A stretch of DNA of 64,000 nt, taken from NCBI RefSeq assembly GCF_965638725.1, contig NC_134951.1, positions 75,395,068 through 75,459,067 on the forward strand. The letters run 5' to 3'. The notes under the pieces are model-generated. The model worked only from the letters and a program-made list of their open reading frames with translations, was not told the origin of the DNA and did no database searches. Of the stretch, positions 24,401 through 34,175 are shown in pieces. How positions within the stretch are numbered: the stretch's first letter is position 1; each line of letters begins with the position of its first letter. The position numbers and the translations under genes were made by a program. The stretch comes from Aptenodytes patagonicus. Lineage: Eukaryota; Chordata; Aves; Sphenisciformes; Spheniscidae.

Positions 24401-27400
24401 CCCCAGAGCACATTAGGACTTTGAAGAGTTAAAGAAGGGAATGCTAGGAGAAAAAGGAGGCATGCTGCATAGAGAGAGGAGGGTGTATGAAAGAGGGTTG
24501 ATCGGTGTGTACAGTAGTGTCCTATATTGGGCTTGTAAATGATGCTTGTTTTATCAACATGCTGCTCTTACTGTGAGATTGACAGTAAAAGTTTTTTTGA
24601 TGGTGCATAGTTTCTTGTTTGTATCTGCTAATTTCTCTAATCTGTGAGGAAAACTGGAAAAGTGTTTTCACTTTTCTTTAGCCTACTGAGGTACTTAAAA
24701 TGGAGCTTTTATTAGTTGTCCTTTTTTTGCCTTGTTTTTCTGAATGTATTACACGTGCCAAACACATAGCTGAATTGGCAGATTTTTAAAATAGTGAAAA
24801 GAACTGAAGAAATGGAATTTGAAATGTTTACATTCGGACAAAGCATAACTATTTCTTTTGAAATGGCACAATACAAGAACTGCTGTGCTTTACACAATTT
24901 TAGAAAAAAATGTATGCCATTAAGCAGTTGAATTTGTATTTGAGCTCTTCAGTGAATATTTCTATGAAATAAACATGACTCAAAATTTTCCATAAACATT
25001 AATATCAGGAGGAAGACTGTGAGAAAGCCTACTTCAAAATGGACAATGTGCTGATAGATGACAGACGGATACATGTGGATTTTAGCCAGTCTGTTGCAAA
25101 GATTAAGTGGCAGGGAAAAGGTAGGTACACTTGCGATTCTTTGACCCTCATAACTTAATAAGCCATGACTTCTAAACTGTAAGTATTATATAAAGAGAGG
25201 CAATTGTTACGAGCTTAAATCATCTCGTCTTCAAGGATATGTATTTTCCTAGTACTGTAGTAAATAGAGCAACACAGTTGCTAGCTCTTCTCTTCGCTTA
25301 TTCCATATGAAAGAGTAGAAGGGTTTACTACTGTTATATTAACATTACATTGCCATGGATTGCCTTTTTATCAGATGTATTTTTGCCAGTAAATCATTTA
25401 TTTCTCTCAAGCTTTAAAAGTTATGTTTTTTGATATTACTTATTAGCAAAATAGTATGGCAGTACATTGTTACTTTCTAGTTTCTTTTCTTTATTCATTG
25501 TGTGACAGTTGGGTGTATATAAGAAAAAGTCAGTGTTCAGGCCAGGGATTTCCCCTCTTCACCTATTGTAGGTCAAGCATATTGCATATCAGGCTGTATG
25601 TTACAAAACCCAAATCCACATGTTTGAGGATGTTTTGGGAGAAAGAAGATGGTGGGAGAGGTGGATGCAGTGGTTATTTGGTTGTTGGGGACGTGAGGAA
25701 AACACTGGACTTGGAGAGGTGACTGTGCGTTGCAGTGGTAATGTTCTCATGTGTCTTTGCCTAAAAATGCAGTCAGCCCTCAACAGTTTCTCCAGGTTGG
25801 GGACTAGTCATGGACACTGAGGTACTAGAACTTGTCCTGCACAGAGCTGAGATGACTGTAATCCATACCGTGCTCTGCAGTGCATCCTGTACTAACTGAC
25901 TACATGGAAAACTTTTCTTGATCTGGGTAACTTAGGTCTAAATTGTCCTAAATATTGGAAAGCTAGCTATATTGTCATCTTGTTGTGCTTATATGCTACC
26001 CAAAAGATGACCTAGGGGAAGTATTGTCCTTCCACCTTCAGTAGCCATTTCTGACCTAGCCAGTTAATATTGCAGTTTTAAGTCTGACCGTGAGATGGCA
26101 GCACGTTGCTGTAGAATAGTTTATTAATCTGTGAGCTGATACTTTCAAGTGAATGGATGGAAAATGCAATCTGTCATGCCCTTCTTTAAATCAAGACAAT
26201 TTTTTTATAGTTTTCTATTTGAATTTCTAAGCTGTAGCTGTCTCAGAGGTTTCCCTTTGTGCAGCCCAGAGCAAAAAGTCATTTAATAATGAGAATAGTC
26301 TGTAGGCTTTCATGGTAACAGAATTTTTAAGTAATGTGACATAGGACCTGTAATCAAAGTGGGACTAGTTGCTAAATCCTGCTTTGTGATCCTGTTCATG
26401 CGTTGTCTCCACTGGACATGAGTGAGGAGAAAGCCAGATGTTGTTTAATGGGATCTGCAAGCAAGAGAAGGACAGAAAATCACAACTTGTCCTACTCTCT
26501 TCTACAATGTTACCCAGCTGTCAATGTGGTTTCTGGAACTGTATCCTGCTATGAATCTCTGTATGGTTATGAAGAGCCCTTAAATTCATAAGCAGAACTT
26601 AGTGGTAGGTGTGGATCTTGGTTTTGTTTTAGTTGGAGTGAATTGAATATATTTTTCTGTGGACAGGTGGGCGGTATACCAAGGACGATTTCAAAGAGTA
26701 CGAGAAGGAACGTGACAAACCTTCAAAACTTGCTCTGAAAGAGAAGGTAAAACCAAAGCAGGAGTATCCTTTTCTGGTTAAAGGTGTTTTTTGCACTAAG
26801 TACAGTTTATGAAAACAGCCTGGAAAAGATGACTTCTTCTTAAAGCTTGCCAAATGGGTGTTTTGCTGCTGCTTCATGTAACCATTTGGTGTTTGAGATG
26901 GAACTAAGCATTCTGCGTTTTTCATCTGATGACTTCGATGAATTTAGTCAAATCAGAATATGCTGTTTCACTTCCATGTTGTGTGCAGGTAAATAATGTT
27001 CCCAGTCCAGAGCCCTGGAATGACATGTGGCATAACAGAGTTTCAAGTAATTTCACAAGGGATCTGCTGCATCCAAAAGGAGGCGATAGCAGTAACTAAA
27101 TCACGCTCTGCGATTCCACTTTTCTTGTGGTGAGCATGAGAGAAGACCATAGCTTGTTCGGATATCCACAGGTAGAAAAGAAAGGAGAATTGGGACCTGG
27201 CTGTACTGTTTGACAGGACAGAATTCAGTCATTTTAGCACAGCTGATTTTTTTCAGTGTGTATGATCCTGTTCTGACTGAAATACATAGTAAGTCTTGGT
27301 AAACCCTGGTCTGATAAACAGGGGTTGGTTTGCTTTGTGAACTTTTATGTTCTGCTATTTATTGATATTAAGTAACGGATCTGTCCTTAACCAACACCAT

Positions 27401-30400
27401 CAGTGCCAAGTATGACCTTGTGCTGGATGAGGATGTAGAAGAGTCTCAAACAAGTCAGTCACACTTGGCTAAAAAACAAAAGAAGAAAAAGCACCACCAC
27501 TCTGAAGATGAAGAGGATGACAAGAGAACCAAAAAATCTAAGGTACTAACCTCTTAATGCATTAACTTTATACCTGTTTATTTTTCTCCTAATAAGGGAA
27601 GCCAGGAAAAAAAGGTGATATTGAACTGAGGACATGGCGTGCAAAGTCCCGTACAATACAGCAGTTGTTAACATAACAGAAGGCTGATGTTAGTATCTGA
27701 TTATGAAAGAGGCTTCCCAAATCTTCCTGGACTTTTGAAGCTTGGGGCATGTCTGAATGGCTTTTTGTCAAAACATCCTGAAGAGGCAATGTAGCCTCTC
27801 ATGAAGTAGGAGATCGTCAGCAGTTTGAACCTGTTGTTCGCATATTCCCAGTCATAAACTAGTAGTTAATCATATTTCATGAATGCAGACTATTTCTCAT
27901 TTTTTTTGTCAGACCAGAATGTGTTGGCTTTTTCCCATATGGAATCAGAAACACAATCTCTTTGCATTATCTTTTTTTATTTTTCCTTAACTGTTTTAGA
28001 AGCGTGTTTGTAGAATCTGTGTGCAGGTTTGCTTGCATCTGTATTGTGCAAGCATACAGTGCTGTAAGACTCAGACTGTGGAGGAGGTTGTCAGAAGACA
28101 GTAGTTCTGTCAATTAGTTCCACTGCAGCCTGTCAGGTTAGCATTCTCGTGTTTCTGTGAACTTGGCGTATTCAAGATGTTGATGTTTCATGGAAGCAAT
28201 GTCTGCAATGATAAAGTGGAGGGTTAACCACCATTGAAGTGTGAGCATTAGGGACAATTGAGCTAAGCTGAAGAAAAACCCCCCAAACCCAATATTTTAA
28301 CAATGCAAGCTTTATGAGTGGGAACAAAGCTGCCTTCTAGCAATTTTGCAGAAAGTGACGAGGTTCCAACCACAGTAAATAAAGCCATTGTCCTGGCATG
28401 AGTTTTGAGTACTGCTTTAAGTTCTGTGTACAGAGAGCATACATGATTTGGTTGTTCCATTGCATCACTTCTTGCTGTGATGCTAAAAATAGCTTTTCTC
28501 ATGAACGTTAGCAGTTAACTTATTTCAGTGTCACCAGTAAGCCCTATTGCTCATTTGTGGTACAAGTCTTTTTGTCGCTGTTTGTATACAAATTCAGTTG
28601 GGATCCTTTGGGTGGAAGGGAGGGACCTGTTCAGATAATTAAAGTCTCAATTGAAGCGTATACATACAAGAGGTCTGAAATAATGTTGGTTTAGTCTTCC
28701 TCCTGTTTTTTTGGCTGATTGACGTTGTTGCTTTAACATTATTGAAACAGATGTTTCTGGAAGTAGTCTTTGTTCTTGATGGTTCATAAATTACACGTGT
28801 GGAACTGGCTGGTCATGCATTATTAGCAGAGAACATTTTAAAATCAGTCAGATGTCTCCACCCCTGCAGGTGGTACAACAGGCACTGGCAGCAACAGGCT
28901 GTTAACCTCTGTATGTTATAATTCTTAAAAGGGGACCACAAGACACATTAGCAGTGGATTTCATAGCACAAAAATGTGAGGACAGAGGGATTCCTGGTGC
29001 TATTTCCAGGTTCTGGAAAACAGTATTTTCTAGTGCTTGACTCTGTGATCTCTTCTGTGTCTCTGTATATCTTTTTGTGATTTAGTCACCTGTTCCTATT
29101 GTGGTTTGTTCCTGTAGTCTATTGCTGCTGTATTCTGGTATGTTCTTCCTTCCCACTGCTTTCCTCTCTGTTGTTTACCTTTACCTGTTTTGGTGTAAAT
29201 AGCTTAGCCTTCTTATGCCCAAAATCACAGGTGGAGGCTTACTTCTATTCTCTGATGGCAAGCAGCATAGTTCCCTCTTGGAGCTGTGAAACTGAATTTA
29301 TGGGAAGAATGTTTTTCTGTGTCTGTACTTGAATATTCTTGTAAGTGTGTACTGTATAGTATGTACATACTGAGCAGTATGTACTCAGTCTGATTTAGAG
29401 ATTCAGTAAGTGTCTGGGCAAATCTGCAGGCAGCTTAGCTGACAAATCCTGTTTAGCATATATAAAATTAATTTTTTTAAATTTTATTTATAATTTGGGC
29501 ATCATCTGGGGAACTCGTACAAGAACAGGGGAAGGAGGCATGTTCTTGAGGCAGAGTATGTTCAGTGTGAATACCGAGACCAGCACAAAGCATAACAGTA
29601 TGGAAACTTTTTTGATGAATGGTAGCATTTTTACTATAGGCAAACAAAGCATTTTCCCTTAACCCTATTTTGGAAATACTAAAATATATTTGAGGCAAGA
29701 AGTTTAAAACAAAACAACAGCATACCTTCCACAACTAATTGGCCAAAGACCACAATGGCCATGCTTCATACATAAACTTCCACCCTGAGCCACTAGTGTG
29801 GCAGAGTTTTTAATTAACGGAGAACAGGGTCTTATAATGGGAGGTTCTGGCAACTGAAACTGCAGTTTGTGCTACCAGCTCCAGCTATGACTGAAGGGGT
29901 TTTATTTTCTGAATAGTTTCCATGATGTTGAGTTGTTTTTCGGTTCTCTTGCTGTTTTGGTTTTTCTTTTTTTTTCTTTAGTGTATTTTGACTCATCCTT
30001 TTCTTAGTCTGACACCCGTTTCCTGAATCTTCAGTTTCTGTGTTGATGTTTTAAGAATGTATTTTTGAATCTTGTGCTGTTTGACTTGATTCCAGAGGGT
30101 AGAAGAGGTAGGGCGTTGTGGCTTGCTTTTAGTAGGTAACAGGATGTGGGTCTGGAGCAGGAGGCTGCACTACCATGTGGGTTTGTGAATAGGATTTGGT
30201 AGAGGTTTTTTTGAATACAGGTCATGCTTCTGCTTGAGATCTGTATCATGACTTTGTTCCCTTTCCAGTTTTCTCTCTGGTTTTTGGTTGCTTGGATTTT
30301 TTGATTTTTTAAAAAATTTTTTTTAAGATAACTGGATCAGTGGAGGAGTATAGCCTATCCAATGGATTTTTGTGAGACGTAGGGGCTTCCTGACTTTCAG

Positions 30401-33400
30401 GTTTCTGTAGTGCATGGTTTTGGCAAAGATACTGATTTTTCTGGTTTTAATTTCCTGCTTTTTCTGCTTATTGGACACTGTTCTCTTTATATTCAGGGTC
30501 AAGTTTGATCAAAATCTTCCTCCTGAAAAGTCTGTCTCTATTTGTTTGCTCCTTTTAACCTTTAACTAGTGTACTTAATGTATGTAGAGGGTGGTATATT
30601 GTTCTGCTTTTGTGATCATGGTATTTCTAGCTGATTTACCTGCAAGTGCAGTTTGGCAAGTTACTACTTTTGGCAAAGCCAGCCATGAACTTGAAGAGAA
30701 GTGTCTTTCCCTCTTTTCATATTTCCTTCCTCATGTGTGTTCACCAACACAGTGCTGAATTAAGAACTGGGATGATCATCACTTACTCATTGACTGATAA
30801 GAGGCTGTGATCCTGGATTGAGAAATCTGGACTTCAGCAGTAAGAGAGAGCCTGTTTTTAAGTAGGAATCTTTCTTCCTCTTCCAACGGGAAAAGAGCAT
30901 GTTGCTGACTTGGATAGGGCATAAAAGATTTGATTTCAAAATACCATTACTTTTAGTAACTTAGAGTGTTTAAAAAAATTGACTTTTTTCTGTGCCAAAG
31001 ACTTTAAAAAGGTAAAATCTTATTTAAGGGGAAACATAACCGATTTTTTGGGGGAACTAAGTTGCAGTTCATTCTATTAATTCAAATTAGTACATTTTTT
31101 TTCTTTACACTGTGATCATATTAGCTACTGTGATGACCTTTTTGTGGCACTTTCAGACTTGCCCTGTACACCTATACCCTAAATGCTTCTGTGAAGGTCA
31201 TTGTGCTTAGCTGGCTCCATACTCATATGACTTTTTTTAGTCCTTTCAGCAAGTTGCCCTTTTCTGTGGCATTCAACGTAGGCTATTTGTCTTCACTTTC
31301 AAGTCTTCGCTAACCTGTTCCCTGCCCTGACTTGGCCAGTAGCATGTCTCCAGTGTTGGCTTGGTAGATTTTTCAGCTGAGTGCCGTTGTGCTTTTCTCC
31401 TGTTTCTCCTTGCGCGGGTAGGAAACTTCAGCAACAAACCAGCTAGAAGGCAGGAGTGCACCAAGCCCACTGTCTGTTTTTCTGGCCAATATTTTTGTCT
31501 TGTTCCTCTCCACTCCACCACCAGTCTGTCTATCTTCTGGTGTTTACTCAGGCCCTGCCACAGAGGGACTTGAGACCTGTCGTCTTGTTCAAACAGATGG
31601 AGACTGAGGCTTTTGGGTACAAGAGTAATATGGCTGTGCATCGTTCTGAAGATGAAGGGACAAACCTCTTATAAATAGCTGGAATCACCACTCCTTTTTG
31701 ATGGATTCAGATTTTAAAATCTGTACTGAAATAGAGTTTGACAGTAAAGATGTGGAATAAGCATTTGGCCACCAGTGAGATTACTGTACCAAGCAGTAGC
31801 AGAATTTTTTTATTATGTAGATAAAGATCAACTCTGTGATTATTGATGTGTGTGTTGGTCCAGGGGTTTTATGTTGCTTATTTTACCTCTAGTATTTCAG
31901 CATTATCTACATAATTCTAAAGGTGGTGTTTGCTCTGGGAGTTTGCTCTGGGAACCATCCTGATTACTGCCTTTCTGGATAAAAGCTCTGCTTCGAGTAG
32001 AGTTTTTTGCACTATTCTTTTAAATAAATAAAGTTTATTTGTTTGTACATGCAGTATAGGTTTTAGCCATACAATTGTGAATGCTACTGTCGCGAATACA
32101 TATTTAGAAAAATGAAATTTGTATCTGAAATTAAGAAATACTGTATAATTTAATGCAGACATTTTTCATAGTTCATAATGATCTGTGTTTAATAGTGGCG
32201 TTATTAAAATCCCGTAGAATGGTATCTGTCTACTAGAGCATATAGGGATACTAAACTTTCAAGTGATCGTACCTTCAAAATAAAAGTGCCAACCACCTTC
32301 TTAATAGCAAGTTATATATGTATCTTTCTGCAGGATTCTGAAGCTCTTCTTGTATTTTGTTTCACTGTATATCTTAGTTGAATAGTAAGAGCAAAATGGT
32401 TTTTAGCAGTGCTTGAAAATGTTAGGAGTTCACATGTCAAAACTCAGTGTTGTGTATTAAGAAAATCTTTATAGAGTTCCTCGAAATGAAATGGCCACTT
32501 TCTAAGTGATCTTTTTTTTTACTTTTAAAATTGCTATGATGCTGTCTCTATGGGTGTTGGTGTCTCCACATAGTCATTCTAGCATGTGCTGTGCCGTAAT
32601 CTTGTTAGTGTGACATTTCACAATCTGGGTAATTAAGCCATCTTTCCTTCATTTACTAATACACCATCTCAGTGTTTTTATGCTGTCTGCCTAGTGCAAC
32701 AAGTGAAGCAGGTGTTTTACTGACAGCGATTCCTCCTTTGTTACATAAACCTAATTTCTCTCCAGAGCACATCTGTTCTGTGCGCTGGGCCACTCAGTCA
32801 GCATTCTTGGTGACGATATGCAGAAAGCCAGGGAAATTCAAAATTTCCTCATTTTTGGCTACCTGAACTTGCAGCTTTTTTTTTTTTTTTTTTAAAGAGT
32901 TTTTGTGTGTGTGCTGAAACATCATTACCACTTGTAGTGGTACTGTTGGTTTCTCCTTTTTAGGCCATTTGAAATTAGATAGACCTGTACCCCTTAGAGT
33001 TTACTGTGTCTGTGTATGAGCGTATCCTCATGTGTTTTCTGTATGGGTCATACCCATCAGCCTGCAAAATACAACTAATTTTTCATTACCTCGTTATTGT
33101 TTGACTGTACATTTAAAAGGATCGGATTTTCCATGTTGCCTTTTCTTGTGGACTTCTAGCTTCAAGGAAGTGGAGTAGTTTGCATGTGTGTGTGTGTAGT
33201 TTTGGTCTTTGTAACGGTGTTGTTTGTTTTTCCAAAGCCTAGAATTTAGGCCATTAAGTATTATTACAGGCAGATCTTAAAAAGTGTTCTTTGTCTTCAT
33301 AGCACTGGAATGCCTGTGGGGCTTGAACCAAAACCTATGATCGAAATACTTCCATTGCTTAGATAAGAATTCAAAATCGAATCTAGCTTAGAAGCTTGTG

Positions 33401-33966
33401 TGATGCTTATGAAGAGTTTGATAATAGCCATCTGAGTTGAATGCCTGATATAACCAGTTTTTGCTAAAGCTCCTTAGGAAATACAAGCAGCAGCATGCCT
33501 GGCAGCCATGCTTTTTTCCATAAATGCTGACAAAAACTGTAGACTTATCTTCTTCATATAGTCACAGTGGGTTTTTTTATGTGTTATCTCTTTCAAATCA
33601 TCATGGATGTGAATCTATTTCAGGTGGTACCAGCCTTAGCTAAGGAACCAACCATGCTTGACTCTTTTCTAGTTCTCTTCATGTCTTTGTATATTTTCCC
33701 CTTTTGTCTGTAACTGCATATCTATCCAATTCCTTTGACAGGATTCTGATCGAAAACATGAAGGAGAACGCTGTAGAGAGAAGATAAAGAGTGTCAAGAA
33801 AGACAGGCATCGGAGTCGCAGCCGATCTCAAGAGAGAGACTACACTTACAGCAAACAGAGAGACAAATACAAAGACGACTTCCAAATAAGAGACTGGGAT
33901 AAAAAAGCAGACAGAAGCAGAAGTCCTAAGAGATCAAAAGACAAAGAAAGGTCCAAGTACAGATGA
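8914..33966 (+). CDS. PPIL4: PPIL4, cyclophilin-like RNA-binding spliceosome protein (13 exons)
   Basis: Coding exons: 8914-8983, 10081-10148, 10233-10297, 12103-12220, 14273-14415, 14772-14868, 16270-16386, 21636-21760, 24082-24148, 25009-25120, 26667-26763, 27404-27542 and 33742-33966. The joins keep frame throughout and give 480 residues, close to the roughly 490 of mammalian PPIL4. Residues 1-160 are a cyclophilin-type prolyl isomerase fold. Residues 240-318 are an RRM with RNP2 (LFVCKL) and RNP1 (SLCYAFIEF). Residues 370-400 are Lys/His-rich, and the C-terminus from 407 is an Arg-Ser-rich tail ending in KSKYR-like residues. The family is nuclear and associated with the spliceosome. The isomerase site is atypical: the usual catalytic Arg position is Asn44, and the cyclosporin-binding Trp is Tyr (in NLDYLDG), so weak or no isomerase activity is inferred. 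The first ATG of the conserved [11 protein letters not shown] start was used. Confidence 0.97.
10081..10148 (+). CDS. PPIL4: PPIL4 exon 2
   Basis: Encodes [20 protein letters not shown] followed by NVQ, the first cyclophilin helix and next strand. The acceptor is TTTCTTGCAG and the donor GTGAGT. Asn44 stands where canonical cyclophilins have the catalytic Arg. Confidence 0.95.
10233..10297 (+). CDS. PPIL4: PPIL4 exon 3
   Basis: Encodes [20 protein letters not shown] and the next Phe. This is the cyclophilin active-site strand, in which the Phe and Gln contact positions are kept (F49, Q52). Only 84 bp separates it from exon 2. The codon split over the next junction reads Cys68. Confidence 0.95.
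12103..12220 (+). CDS. PPIL4: PPIL4 exon 4
   Basis: Encodes [20 protein letters not shown], then [19 protein letters not shown], the central part of the cyclophilin domain. The acceptor is TATTTTCAG; the donor is GTCAGC after CAG, phase 0. Confidence 0.96.
13236..13319. repeat. AT/TATA simple repeat
   Basis: About 84 bp made only of A and T apart from a 'cc', with palindromic TATATA and TAAATATA units. It lies in PPIL4 intron 4. Confidence 0.85.
14273..14415 (+). CDS. PPIL4: PPIL4 exon 5
   Basis: Encodes [20 protein letters not shown] and continues to YQDI, completing the cyclophilin core. Tyr replaces the Trp of cyclosporin-sensitive cyclophilins, while the His of DGVHTVFG is retained. Confidence 0.97.
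14772..14868 (+). CDS. PPIL4: PPIL4 exon 6
   Basis: Encodes [20 protein letters not shown] and then [12 protein letters not shown], the linker after the cyclophilin domain. The exon is rich in acidic residues and Pro. The donor is GTGAGT. Confidence 0.95.
16270..16386 (+). CDS. PPIL4: PPIL4 exon 7
   Basis: Encodes [20 protein letters not shown] and continues to ILLEM at residue 226. This is a charged, probably helical linker before the RRM. The donor GTGAAC starts the 5.2-kb intron that hosts the CR1 element. Confidence 0.95.
16769..17314 (-). pseudogene. CR1 ORF2, C-terminal segment
   Basis: The open minus-strand frame carries the conserved CR1 C-terminal region after the reverse transcriptase, with motifs such as [19 protein letters not shown] and [13 protein letters not shown]. 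It lies in a different frame from the upstream RT segment. The two read through each other near 17262, where one extra A breaks the frame. The segment ends at a stop just before the 3' UTR-like tail of the element. Confidence 0.88.
17262..18425 (-). pseudogene. CR1 ORF2, reverse transcriptase segment
   Basis: The minus-strand frame encodes the RT palm and fingers. Visible motifs are [11 protein letters not shown] (motif A), [17 protein letters not shown] (motif B region) and KFADDTKLG, the F-A-D-D catalytic site. No internal stop is present. Its N-terminal connection is broken at the 13-C run at 18418-18430 and its C-terminal connection near 17262. The protein would drive target-primed reverse transcription of CR1 RNA; this copy is inferred to be inactive. 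Confidence 0.92.
18430..18885 (-). pseudogene. CR1 ORF2, linker between endonuclease and RT
   Basis: This frame is open from the C6 run near 18881 to the C13 run at 18418-18430. It encodes the basic linker, including [20 protein letters not shown] and [10 protein letters not shown]. It is shifted relative to both neighbours, which places the two homopolymer frameshifts. Confidence 0.85.
18885..19574 (-). pseudogene. CR1 ORF2, APE-type endonuclease segment
   Basis: The minus-strand frame encodes an apurinic-type endonuclease domain. Visible motifs are [37 protein letters not shown] and [11 protein letters not shown], with the Glu, Asp, Asn, Asp and His catalytic positions intact. The frame leaves the family consensus after 18885 because of the C6-run shift, although it stays open to 18741. 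In CR1 elements this enzyme nicks the target DNA. Confidence 0.9.
19630..20253 (-). pseudogene. CR1 ORF1 C-terminal remnant (SGNH-hydrolase-like)
   Basis: The minus-strand frame matches the C-terminal half of CR1 ORF1, with [18 protein letters not shown], the GSDE block, [13 protein letters not shown] and the terminal [20 protein letters not shown]. The GDSLLRG motif resembles block I of SGNH/GDSL esterases, a fold known in CR1 ORF1. The frame extends to 20253, but the part beyond about 20150 does not look like CR1, so the element is probably 5'-truncated there. Confidence 0.85.
21636..21760 (+). CDS. PPIL4: PPIL4 exon 8
   Basis: Encodes [20 protein letters not shown] and continues to SRFGPIK, the first half of the RRM including RNP2 (LFVCKL, residues 242-247). 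The acceptor is GCCACAG and the donor GTAATT. Confidence 0.97.
22400..23230 (-). mobile_element. Ancient, heavily decayed CR1-family LINE fragment
   Basis: On the plus strand the order of recognisable islands follows the complement of CR1 ORF2. They are GGACCAGAACTGCACACAGT (22428-22444 region), 'tgcatttatc..cgttgaatgtcatttg', 'agtatcattagcaaactcc' and 'agcctttggtgcagg', then 'acaggcctgcag' followed by the 'attggca' block. The younger CR1 in intron 7 shows the same order, but here it is riddled with substitutions and indels and no frame survives. It is antisense to PPIL4, within intron 8. The boundaries are approximate. Confidence 0.65.
23346..23392. repeat. Poly-T followed by (GT)n microsatellite
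   Basis: Two T-runs and about nine GT units lie in PPIL4 intron 8, next to the decayed CR1. Confidence 0.85.
24082..24148 (+). CDS. PPIL4: PPIL4 exon 9
   Basis: Encodes [20 protein letters not shown] then EK. It contains RNP1 of the RRM (residues 280-288) with the aromatic Tyr and Phe positions that stack on RNA. The donor is GTATGT. Confidence 0.97.
25009..25120 (+). CDS. PPIL4: PPIL4 exon 10
   Basis: Encodes [20 protein letters not shown] then [17 protein letters not shown], the last helix and strand of the RRM. The donor is GTAGGT. Confidence 0.97.
26667..26763 (+). CDS. PPIL4: PPIL4 exon 11
   Basis: Encodes [20 protein letters not shown] then [11 protein letters not shown]. The exon runs past an internal GTAAAA at 26747 to the U12-type donor GTATCCTTTT at 26764. 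Only this end restores the frame of exon 12 and gives the family-conserved KVKPKQD. Confidence 0.93.
26764..26773 (+). promoter_or_regulatory. PPIL4: U12-type 5' splice site of PPIL4 intron 11
   Basis: The intron begins GTATCCTTTT, a full match to the minor-spliceosome donor consensus (RTATCCTTT). It differs from the ordinary GTRAGT form of most other PPIL4 introns in this window. Confidence 0.9.
27384..27391 (+). promoter_or_regulatory. PPIL4: U12-type branch point of PPIL4 intron 11
   Basis: TCCTTAAC sits about 13 nt before the acceptor CAG ending at 27403, matching the U12 branch-site consensus (TTCCTTRAY) and its short spacing. There is no long polypyrimidine tract before this acceptor, which is also typical of U12 introns. 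Confidence 0.9.
27404..27542 (+). CDS. PPIL4: PPIL4 exon 12
   Basis: Encodes [20 protein letters not shown] then a basic-acidic stretch with [20 protein letters not shown]. It is low in complexity, a likely nuclear localisation and interaction segment. The donor is GTACTA after AAG. Confidence 0.94.
27543..33741 (+). other. PPIL4: PPIL4 intron 12 (6.2 kb), no further feature
   Basis: The largest PPIL4 intron. I see only AT-rich unique sequence with short homopolymers (for example T17 at about 32877-32893). No extra PPIL4 exon, recognisable LINE or RNA gene was found. A skipped alternative exon cannot be excluded. Confidence 0.6.
33742..33966 (+). CDS. PPIL4: PPIL4 terminal coding exon 13
   Basis: Encodes the Arg/Ser/Lys-rich tail, from [20 protein letters not shown] through [12 protein letters not shown] to DKERSKYR and TGA at 33964. 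The RS dipeptides resemble those of splicing factors. The acceptor is TTTGACAG. The middle of the tail diverges from mammals while the [16 protein letters not shown] end is well conserved. Confidence 0.96.
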   Translation, partial: DSDRKHEGERCREKIKSVKKDRHRSRSRSQERDYTYSKQRDKYKDDFQIRDWDKKADRSRSPKRSKDKERSKYR

Positions 33967-34175
33967 AGGACGAGGAAAAGAGAGAGGGGAACTAAAATAT
34001 GTTTTCTACCAGCATTTCCAACAGTCTCTCAAATGGATGTGCAGTTACTGGATAAAAGCAGTTACCTTCTGTTGGCAGCTTGGCCTTATGTTTCTATGAA
34101 TGCCCAGTATATGACCGTTGGAGTAAGCCTTGATTCCAAAAAGGTTGTTTCAATAAAGTATTTCACATTAGTGAA
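33967..34175 (+). terminator. PPIL4: PPIL4 3' UTR with polyadenylation signal
   Basis: AATAAA at 34152-34157 lies about 185 bp after the stop and is the first canonical poly(A) signal. Cleavage is expected 10-30 bp later. A second AATAAA at 35144-35149, in a T- and GT-rich setting, could serve a longer isoform. Confidence 0.8.

Noticed and set aside
26747..26752. Alternative donor GTAAAA in PPIL4 exon 11
   Set aside because: Using it ends the exon in phase 0 and breaks the frame of exon 12, whereas the GTATCC donor at 26764 keeps frame and restores the conserved KPKQD.
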